Positions 1 to 5,803 of a stretch of DNA of 7,126 nt are shown in pieces (positions within the stretch are counted from its first letter, which is position 1; each line of letters opens with the position of its first letter). Source of the DNA: Clostridia bacterium (GTDB taxonomy: Bacteria > Bacillota > Clostridia > Oscillospirales > Acutalibacteraceae); assembly GCA_017431755.1 (NCBI GenBank), contig JAFRKM010000063.1:1-7126 (forward strand), in the 5' to 3' direction. The notes beneath the pieces were generated by a model. That model was not told the origin of the DNA and did no database searches. It was given only the letters and a program-made list of their open reading frames with translations. The position numbers and the translations under genes are program-made.

Positions 1-24
1 ATATATATAATATATATATATAAT
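1..24. repeat. Alternating A/T low-complexity tract
   Basis: The first 24 bases contain only A and T, almost entirely alternating, with a phase break at positions 9-10. It is a simple-sequence tract cut by the left window edge, so its full length is unknown. It lies directly upstream of the plus-strand gene at 73 and probably forms an easily melted, AT-rich promoter-proximal region. No spaced direct-repeat structure is visible. Confidence 0.7.
6..24 (+). promoter_or_regulatory. Candidate -10 boxes for the gene at 73
   Basis: Two exact TATAAT hexamers occur, at 6-11 and 19-24. The second would place a transcription start near 30-32, about 40 bases before the ATG at 73, a normal leader length. 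The matching -35 hexamer would fall at or beyond the left edge and cannot be checked. Because both hexamers lie in an alternating A/T tract, a chance match is likely and the call is tentative. Confidence 0.3.
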
Positions 25-31
25 CCTGCAC

Positions 32-45
32 ATAGTTATAACTAT
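32..45. promoter_or_regulatory. 14-bp perfect palindrome, possible operator
   Basis: ATAGTTATAACTAT reads identically on both strands. It sits between the candidate -10 box at 19-24 and the ribosome binding site at 55-60, overlapping the expected transcription start. That is a typical position for a dimeric repressor operator. It has no loop or following T run, so it is not a terminator. The regulatory role is inference; in such AT-rich DNA a chance palindrome is possible. Confidence 0.3.
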
Positions 46-54
46 TTTAAAATG

Positions 55-60
55 AAAGGA
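55..60 (+). promoter_or_regulatory. Ribosome binding site for the gene at 73
   Basis: AAAGGA lies 12 bases before the ATG at 73, slightly farther than the usual 6-9. An in-frame TGA at 64-66 excludes any earlier start in this frame, so ATG 73 is the only plausible start near this site. Confidence 0.55.
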
Positions 61-72
61 CGTTGATTTACT

Positions 73-555
73 ATGAATCCCCTGAAAAAACTTTTTTCAA
101 AAAAATTTAAAGATGACAACATCAAAGAACTAGTTAAAAAAACAGAAACTGTAGAAATCGCTCTTACAAAAATGTCAAAAGCTTTTTCTAAAGCCAAAAA
201 AAATTTAAAAACATTAACCCCCTTAGAAAAAAATCTAAAGGATTTATTCGATGAGACACAAAAAACTGAAACAATCCATCAAATAAACACTTTAGACATT
301 AAAGCCCTCAACTCCCTAATAAATGCTATTAAACCAATTAATAACATAATTAACACTCTAAAAAATGAAATTAAAACCATAAATGATCAACTTAACGACA
401 ATTCTATTAATATTGATATAAATAAATTTATAGAAAATAATTTTAAAATACTACAGGAAATCCAACAATTTATTACAAGAATTACTAATCCATCCACATC
501 ATCTACTCTTTCTCAAAAAGTTCTTAATGCAACAAAAAATAAAACCAACTCTTAG
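73..555 (+). CDS. Unrecognised small basic helical (coiled-coil-like) protein
   Basis: I do not recognise this 160-residue protein. It has no Gly, Cys, Trp or Tyr, only one Arg and one His, but about 26 Lys and many Asn and Ile; its net charge is about +10. Heptad-like spacing of Leu/Ile through roughly residues 15-60 and 75-140 suggests a helical bundle or coiled coil. The Lys-rich N-terminus (MNPLKKLFSKKFK) is amphipathic and lacks the hydrophobic core of a signal peptide; no membrane segment is seen. The last 20 residues are Ser/Thr/Asn-rich and probably disordered. ATG 73 is supported by AAAGGA at 55-60 and an in-frame stop just upstream. GC is near 25%, lower than in the opposing operon, with which it converges at a shared hairpin. 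It is therefore its own transcription unit or the end of one beginning off-window. It could be a structural or accessory protein, or cargo of the neighbouring injection system; nothing in the sequence decides this. Confidence 0.75.
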   Translation: MNPLKKLFSKKFKDDNIKELVKKTETVEIALTKMSKAFSKAKKNLKTLTPLEKNLKDLFDETQKTETIHQINTLDIKALNSLINAIKPINNIINTLKNEIKTINDQLNDNSINIDINKFIENNFKILQEIQQFITRITNPSTSSTLSQKVLNATKNKTNS

Positions 556-581
556 AAAATTAGACAATAAATCCAGGTAAT

Positions 582-618
582 AAAAAAGCTTCACTAAAAT
601 GTGAAGCCTTTTCTTTTT
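582..618. terminator. Bidirectional intrinsic terminator between convergent units
   Basis: GCTTCAC (588-594) pairs perfectly with GTGAAGC (601-607) across the six-base loop TAAAAT. Six A residues at 582-587 give a U6 tail for minus-strand transcripts, and CTTTTCTTTTT at 608-618 gives a T-rich tail for plus-strand transcripts. It starts 13 bases past the stop of the minus-strand operon and about 32 bases past the stop of the plus-strand gene, so it can end both. The tail is cleaner on the minus strand. Confidence 0.85.
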
Positions 619-631
619 ATGCTTTTTGATT

Positions 632-2416
632 TTATTCAGCGGAGCTTACCACAACGTATGCTGAGTCTGATTTTCCATCAAATTTCACGCTGTAAGCTTT
701 AACTTCATACACACCTTCTTTGGACGGCGCAGTGTAAAGACCGTTGTTATCAATTGTGCCTGTGTTTTCTTCCGCCATTGCCCAACGTATTTCTTGATTT
801 ATAGAACCGTCTATATGAGCTTCAAACCTTACTTGTTCAAGCGGTTTGATGCGGGTTGTATTTGGTGTAATTACCACACGTATATTTTCATCTATTACAA
901 TATCGTCTTCTTCTTTAGCTTCAAACGGTTTAAATGCCCACCAACGAACATCTACTGCTTGAGCATTTGTTTTTTCGTTAAGTTTAACTCCAAGCTTTAC
1001 TGTACCTTTTTTAGCATTAGCAATCGCACCTATTGTTACATTTGGTGCTGAGATTGATATTTCATCTTTTGAGAATATTCCTTTATCACCAAAAATCAAA
1101 AGGCCTTTATCGTCAGTTAGGTAATTTGCTTTGTTATCTATTGCAGTTACAACTGCCACATTGCCTTCTCCCAAACCATGCACAAATTCATATGAATAAT
1201 ATGATTTACCAACTTTTGGACTAAATCCAAGGTTTATTCTCTCTACACCTGTTACAATATTATCTGCTTTAATTTTCGGGAGATCTAACACTTGAGGTAC
1301 TGTTTCTTCAGCAGCTTTAGTTTTGTTTTCTACACGTGGAGTCTGTTCCAAGTCTTCTTCTAACTCCTGCAGCAACCCTAAAAGTTCGTTACTGTAAAGA
1401 TATTGTTTAAACGGATGTTTTTCAAAGCTTTCTATAAAATAATCCAGCTGATTACTTACTAAATGGAATTTAGCAAGATAGATATGTTTATCTTCTACAT
1501 TTTCAATATTTTCTATAAAATTCTGAGAATAATAATCTTTTACCACAACATCTTTTATTGGAGTAGTAGTTATAGACACAGGCAATTTAAAATCTTCTGT
1601 AAGCCTTATTTCATCTTTGCCAACTTTAAGCAAAAATGATTTTCTGTCTATTATTATATCTGTAAGAGCATCTGCTGCTGCATCACAATAAATATAATAA
1701 TCTTTTGAATAGGTTTTATAAGTAGAAATTTCTGTTTCTTGATATGATACAGGGATTTCTTTTTCTCCGTTTACATCTCTAAAGAATTCACCTTGCATAT
1801 TAAAATCGAAATTAACAGGTGCTTCTACATTTTCTTTTTCAAAAATTATAGTAACTTTCAGACATTGGCGCGGATTTACATACTTTTTCATAACCGCACT
1901 AATTTTAATACCATTTTCGTTATAAATTTCAACTTTTTTATTAATTAAATGATCTAATTTAAGATTGCTTTTTGGTGGCTGAGCAGTTAAAAATAGTTCA
2001 AAACCTTCATCTATACGGTTAAATTCTTCGCTTACACCATTAGATTTTCCAGAACCCGCCACAGAAAAAGTCGTTTCTTTAAGTTCTTCTTTATAAGCAA
2101 GGCAAAGGTATACTATGCCCTTATCTTTATTTTCTTCAAAACCTTTTATTACATTAAGCCTTCTCATATACGGTTCCGGAACAACAATTTCCCGGCCCAT
2201 ATAATCAAGCGCCATACCGGATTCTAAAGAAAATGTTTTGTTATCCACCAAAATAACGTCAAGTCCTGAAACTATACCTGATCCACCCATCATTTTGTTG
2301 TTTAATTTGCGCTTTGAGTTCATGTACATCTGTTCACTTTCAAAATCACGAACCGTCATGAGTTTTCCAAAGAAATAATTGTTTCTTTCTGCCAGATAAT
2401 ATTGTTTATTATTCAT
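632..2416 (-). CDS. Tail-fibre-position protein with C-terminal Ig-like domain, contractile injection system
   Basis: This 594-residue protein is the last of the baseplate operon. Residues 14-54 carry FFGKLMTVRDFESEQ and GSGIVSGLDV, a pattern of the type G-K-L-(x)n-RDF-x-x-EQ-x-Y followed by G-x-G-x-V-x-GL. I associate this, from memory, with proteins beside phage-tail-like baseplate genes, and read it as a baseplate-anchoring module. Residues about 55-340 are beta-rich and unassigned. An acidic linker follows (about 345-385), then a domain with HGLGEGNV (413-420) and RWWAFKP (491-497). Residues about 509-592 resemble bacterial Ig-like domains (ITPNTTRIKP, IRWAM, GTIDNNGLYTAPS). There is no signal peptide or membrane segment, as expected for a particle component. 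The ATG is preceded by AAGAGGA (2424-2430) at 7-base spacing. The gene follows the tail protein I homologue by 32 bp, where P2-type gene order places the tail fibre, so a receptor-binding or peripheral baseplate role is inferred. It could instead be a purely structural adaptor. Confidence 0.7.
   Translation of the reverse strand: MNNKQYYLAERNNYFFGKLMTVRDFESEQMYMNSKRKLNNKMMGGSGIVSGLDVILVDNKTFSLESGMALDYMGREIVVPEPYMRRLNVIKGFEENKDKGIVYLCLAYKEELKETTFSVAGSGKSNGVSEEFNRIDEGFELFLTAQPPKSNLKLDHLINKKVEIYNENGIKISAVMKKYVNPRQCLKVTIIFEKENVEAPVNFDFNMQGEFFRDVNGEKEIPVSYQETEISTYKTYSKDYYIYCDAAADALTDIIIDRKSFLLKVGKDEIRLTEDFKLPVSITTTPIKDVVVKDYYSQNFIENIENVEDKHIYLAKFHLVSNQLDYFIESFEKHPFKQYLYSNELLGLLQELEEDLEQTPRVENKTKAAEETVPQVLDLPKIKADNIVTGVERINLGFSPKVGKSYYSYEFVHGLGEGNVAVVTAIDNKANYLTDDKGLLIFGDKGIFSKDEISISAPNVTIGAIANAKKGTVKLGVKLNEKTNAQAVDVRWWAFKPFEAKEEDDIVIDENIRVVITPNTTRIKPLEQVRFEAHIDGSINQEIRWAMAEENTGTIDNNGLYTAPSKEGVYEVKAYSVKFDGKSDSAYVVVSSAE
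641..892 (-). other. Ig-like domain at the C-terminus of the fibre-position protein
   Basis: This segment encodes residues about 509-592. It shows the spacing of bacterial Ig-like folds: an opening strand (VVITPNTTRIKP), a second strand with a Phe (VRFEAHIDG), a core Trp (IRWAM), the turn GTIDNNGLYTAPS, and closing strands (VYEVKAYS and AYVVVSS). Such domains often decorate phage and tailocin fibres and surface proteins, where they can aid adhesion to carbohydrate or cell wall. Domain boundaries are by eye; the ligand is unknown. Confidence 0.65.
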
Positions 2417-2448
2417 ACTCTTTTCCTCTTTCCTTTAATAATTTATTT

Positions 2449-3612
2449 TTATATTTTAGAATTTGTAATTATCAAATTATTAACTTCTTTTTGCTTCTTG
2501 TTCAGCACCAAACTCTCATTTGTTGTTATAAAAGAATTTATACCCATATAACAGTGATGGTCCAAATACGTCTGATTATTTAAACTAACAAGATTACAAA
2601 CTGAGTCTAGCGGTTTAACGCTGTTTATTACTCTTAAAAGCTCTACATACTTTTCAGAATCAGGAATATAATTTTCTGGCAACATTACAGTAAAAACGTA
2701 TCCATTATTACCAAAAAGATTTTCTATTACTGGTTTATTCTTATCATAATACATATTATGACGTACGTCAAACTGTTCTACAATTATAGGTTCTATTCCA
2801 ATATATTCGCTTACTATTCTAGCAACTGCCTGCTTAGTACCCTTCATTTTATATATCCTTACTGCTTTTATTATTAGCTTTCTTAATTTTTCTTCTCCCC
2901 AAAGCGATATATCTTTAATGGAAAACCAATCTGCTATCCAATTTAAAAAATCTCTACTTGTAGAATCCACATCAAATTTTACTGGGGTATAATCAATTTT
3001 ATCTTCCAAATCAGTATATATAGACTGAAATACTCCTATAAACCTTTGGAAAAAAGAATCAGGAGGCTGTTTTTCTGTGTAAACTTCGGGTAAGTACTGT
3101 GCAAATGAAATTTGCGGAAATTCAATTTTAATAGAGTTTACTTTAATTTTACCCATATCATTATTTACAACTTCTAAACAAAACCAAAGGTATCTTCCTT
3201 TTAAACCATAGAGCAAAACATCAAATGAATTGTCAAAAACTTTTGCTCCAATATAATCAAAAACGTCTATTTTTCGGCTTATATTAATATTCTTATCGAA
3301 TATATAATCATTAATATCCACAAGGGAAATACCATCTTTACCAGGAATCGGTATCCTAATTTCCGGAGTATCGCTTGCATAAACTCTAAGTTTATATATC
3401 ATACCTGGCGACTCATCTAAATCCATTCTCATTCGGTGCCATATAGTTTCAGACTCCATACTGTCAAAAGGCCCCGAAATATACACACTGTTTTGTGCCC
3501 CAATTCCCGCCGAAACTATTGAATCTTCATTAAATTTAAAATTATGTGTTATGCTACTATTTAAAAAATCTGTTTTTCTATTTAAAACAAAACACTTCGC
3601 TCCTGAAGCCAC
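2449..3612 (-). CDS. Phage tail protein I-like baseplate protein with N-terminal beta-sandwich extension
   Basis: Residues about 170-345 of 387 match the P2 gpI/'phage tail protein domain' pattern. In order: YLPEVY (173-178), FFQRFIGVFQSIYTDLEDKID (187-207, given here as a landmark; key residues F187, F191, E203, D207), FLNWIADWF (222-230), RIYKMKGTKQAV (252-263) with the characteristic GT, and YIGIEPIIVEQ (270-280). This family sits at the edge of the baseplate and connects it to fibres. P2 gpI is about 176 residues; the extra 165 N-terminal residues look like a beta-sandwich ending in LKGRYLWFCLEV (137-148) and KVNSIKIEFP. The start is GTG, chosen because AGGAGG lies 8 bases upstream; the next in-frame Met is residue 51 and would remove part of the extension. 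The upstream J-type gene ends 12 bp away. The C-terminus (about 345-387) is Asn/Lys-rich and probably flexible. The family call is firm; an eCIS rather than prophage role is inferred from context. Confidence 0.87.
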   Translation of the reverse strand: MASGAKCFVLNRKTDFLNSSITHNFKFNEDSIVSAGIGAQNSVYISGPFDSMESETIWHRMRMDLDESPGMIYKLRVYASDTPEIRIPIPGKDGISLVDINDYIFDKNINISRKIDVFDYIGAKVFDNSFDVLLYGLKGRYLWFCLEVVNNDMGKIKVNSIKIEFPQISFAQYLPEVYTEKQPPDSFFQRFIGVFQSIYTDLEDKIDYTPVKFDVDSTSRDFLNWIADWFSIKDISLWGEEKLRKLIIKAVRIYKMKGTKQAVARIVSEYIGIEPIIVEQFDVRHNMYYDKNKPVIENLFGNNGYVFTVMLPENYIPDSEKYVELLRVINSVKPLDSVCNLVSLNNQTYLDHHCYMGINSFITTNESLVLNKKQKEVNNLIITNSKI

Positions 3613-3620
3613 TGTAATCG

Positions 3621-3626
3621 CCTCCT
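3621..3626 (-). promoter_or_regulatory. Consensus Shine-Dalgarno overlapping the upstream stop codon
   Basis: On the minus strand AGGAGG (3626 down to 3621) shares its first two bases with the TAG stop of the preceding J-type gene (3627-3625) and lies 8 bases before the GTG start at 3612. This perfect site fixes the GTG as the start. The arrangement suggests that ribosomes ending on the J gene help load onto the tail protein I gene (translational coupling). Confidence 0.85.
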
Positions 3627-5787
3627 AGCTTTTATAAATTTCTGAATTTTTAACATAATTAAAATCAATTTTTTCTATATAATAAACTCCGTTTGGTGGG
3701 ATTAATATATCTTCAGAAACATTTTTCTGAATAAAATTACCTATGGGAACAATTCTTAAACTATCTAACCTTGAAACATATTTTAATTTATCAATCATTC
3801 CAAACATATCTCCAAAATGTAAAGTCCTTCCAAGGTCTATATTCATACTTTTTACAAATCGTTTTATTTCTTTTTCTATTGTCCTATCTTCTTCTCTATA
3901 AAACGAATCCACAACTATTTTTCCTGTAATTATAAGTCCTATATATTCTGGACTTATCACTTTAACATGTGTATTTATTAGCCTATATTTATTAATATGA
4001 TTCATAATATTTTCTTCAAAACTTTTTGGAAGAGTAAGACCAACTTTTCTATTCCATCTAACCGCTATCGTAACACAGTTTTGATTTGAAACATCTTCAC
4101 CAGGCATATAATTTGGAAGTATTTTAACATTAGTAAACATAAGCCCAGGTGTACTTTTTACTATATTTTCATAATCTTTCTTGCTAACAGCTCTATATGG
4201 ATTACTAAATATCTCAGCAGCCCTTGCCGATGCATGTTCTATACTTTCTATATCACGCCCACCAGTAGCTTCCGCTATTTGAAAAACACGAGAATTATTA
4301 AGAGCATTATTTAAAGTAATTACGGAAGAAATCATTTTATCTTTGATATTTGATTTATAGCCTGAAGTAAATCTAAGGCTACATATTCTAATATTATCAT
4401 TCCCAGGTCTTGGCGCCATACCGTGTTCATGATCACCAAAAGTTATAACTTTCTCGTCTTCATCATAAACAAAATGCCTATCATATTTACCCGATGAATA
4501 AAAGTCGTCAACTCGTTTCCACTTAAAGAAAACTTCTTTTCCATCTATTTTTTCTGAAATTAAAAGTTCTAAATCACTATAAAGGACGTTTTTAAATTCA
4601 AATTTAACAGTTTGACCTGTCATTCCCGTTCCACTACCAAGTACCATACTATCTTTAAAATCTTGATCGCACGAAACAATCATAACTGCTTCTTCGCTCG
4701 GATTTAAATTTTTTATTTCATCCCAAACTTCAGAAAGATCAACCGTAAGTTTGCCTTTTTTTGTAAAAGATTTAAACGTTGGAGAAAAAGTTCTTACCCA
4801 GCCACCATGACTTTTCAGGTAAACTTCAGTTCTTCCATAAAGAGCAAGATTGCGCGGTACATCAACAGTAAAATCCGGTAAAATTTCTTCTTTTTTTATT
4901 ATTATATTTTCACATCTGCTTTCATTTTGAACAACTGAAAAAACATTTGGAATAACGTTGTCAATCCTTGGCGGGTAATCATACTCATCATAAATAAGCG
5001 TTGCACGAATTTTATATTCGCCATCCATAGGTTCAGTTGTACCATCAATTTTCATTGCAACAATTCCAGAAAATAAAAATTGATAAGTAAGGTCTTTAAC
5101 TACATTTATTTCGTGCCAACCTTTTTTCCCGTTTTTCTTACCGTAGTATTCCCACTTAATTTTTGCCATTGGAACAAATTTGTTATCTTCTTTAATTGGA
5201 TTACGTTTAAGGTCGTGGCTATTGTAAATCGAAAAGAAAATATTAAACATTTTATCTTGCGGAATTGGCGCATCAAACGAAATTACAAACCTCCTTTTTA
5301 CACCATCTTTGTCTTTTCGTTCAGTATTTCTACCAAAAACATAAAAAACATTATTTCCATCAAATTTATAATATTCTTCTTGTGAAGGCATTTCGGGATT
5401 ATCAAACTCAATATTAAGTATGGAAGAATTTATTAAAGTTTGATTTTCAGTATTTTCAAAAACCATATCCCCTGATTTCCACTGAGTACGTATAGGAAGA
5501 TCCGTATTTTCTTTCACGTGAGATACTTCCAAAAAGGCTTTAGCACCTTTATTTTTGTATCTGTTTACATCCAGAAGTCTTAAAAACTTGGTACTTACTC
5601 CAGGAAAATTTCTGTTTAAATACTCATGCTGCACCCATTTTAGCCAACTAAAAAGTTCAACCATTGTAATACCTGGATCTGCCTCTTGATAGTCTGTCCA
5701 TTCTGTGCTAAGATACGGTATTTTATTTAAATATTCGTCCAGAATATCATCTAAAGAGCGATTATGAAGATTTTCAAGTTCTATCAT
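3625..5787 (-). CDS. Second baseplate J-like wedge protein (putative baseplate assembly protein)
   Basis: This 720-residue protein appears complete. Residues 29-49 show the N-terminal signature of large baseplate assembly proteins (EWTDYQEADPGITMVELFSW), with the D-P-G-I-T and E-L-F-x-W-L residues conserved. Residues 423-459 carry the family's strand-turn region (KWKRVDDFYSSGKYDR, then VITFGDHEHGMAP), where the usual FGDG-x-x-G-x-x-P is altered to FGDHEHGMAP. Residues 509-548 hold the J core: GGRDIESIEHA, then AVSKKDYENIV and PG. The C-terminal part (about 610-715) is alpha/beta with LHFGDMFGMIDKL. Residues about 130-420 form a large beta-rich insertion. J-type proteins (T4 gp6, P2 gpJ, Afp/PVC 11 and 12) form the wedge ring that joins the spike hub to the sheath and triggers contraction. 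Start ATG 5787 has AGGTAGGTG 7 bases upstream, 16 bp after the previous gene's stop. With the first J protein it probably forms an unequal wedge pair. No membrane segment or signal peptide. Confidence 0.88.
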   Translation of the reverse strand: MIELENLHNRSLDDILDEYLNKIPYLSTEWTDYQEADPGITMVELFSWLKWVQHEYLNRNFPGVSTKFLRLLDVNRYKNKGAKAFLEVSHVKENTDLPIRTQWKSGDMVFENTENQTLINSSILNIEFDNPEMPSQEEYYKFDGNNVFYVFGRNTERKDKDGVKRRFVISFDAPIPQDKMFNIFFSIYNSHDLKRNPIKEDNKFVPMAKIKWEYYGKKNGKKGWHEINVVKDLTYQFLFSGIVAMKIDGTTEPMDGEYKIRATLIYDEYDYPPRIDNVIPNVFSVVQNESRCENIIIKKEEILPDFTVDVPRNLALYGRTEVYLKSHGGWVRTFSPTFKSFTKKGKLTVDLSEVWDEIKNLNPSEEAVMIVSCDQDFKDSMVLGSGTGMTGQTVKFEFKNVLYSDLELLISEKIDGKEVFFKWKRVDDFYSSGKYDRHFVYDEDEKVITFGDHEHGMAPRPGNDNIRICSLRFTSGYKSNIKDKMISSVITLNNALNNSRVFQIAEATGGRDIESIEHASARAAEIFSNPYRAVSKKDYENIVKSTPGLMFTNVKILPNYMPGEDVSNQNCVTIAVRWNRKVGLTLPKSFEENIMNHINKYRLINTHVKVISPEYIGLIITGKIVVDSFYREEDRTIEKEIKRFVKSMNIDLGRTLHFGDMFGMIDKLKYVSRLDSLRIVPIGNFIQKNVSEDILIPPNGVYYIEKIDFNYVKNSEIYKS

Positions 5788-5794
5788 GTTTTTT

Positions 5795-5803
5795 CACCTA
5801 CCT
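5795..5803 (-). promoter_or_regulatory. Ribosome binding site of the second J-like gene
   Basis: On the minus strand AGGTAGGTG immediately follows the TAA stop of the first J-like gene (5806-5804) and ends 7 bases before the ATG at 5787. It offers two overlapping partial Shine-Dalgarno cores, AGG and AGGTG. The close spacing to the stop fits coupled translation of the two J proteins. Confidence 0.65.

Noticed and set aside
1..24. A/T alternation as a CRISPR repeat or replication origin element
   Set aside because: There is no repeat-spacer pattern, no iterons and no DnaA-box-like sites; it is only a dinucleotide-type tract cut by the edge.
794..1224. Two plus-strand open frames (794-1051 and 1033-1224)
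   Set aside because: Both are antisense to the Ig-domain protein gene, have Cys/Tyr/Phe-rich or Leu/His-rich composition typical of shadow frames, lack convincing ribosome binding sites and resemble no family I know.
2417..2448. T/A-rich gap between tail protein I and the Ig-domain gene as an internal terminator or promoter
   Set aside because: No inverted repeat can be folded there and the only clear element is the AAGAGGA ribosome binding site; 32 bp fits a simple operon junction.
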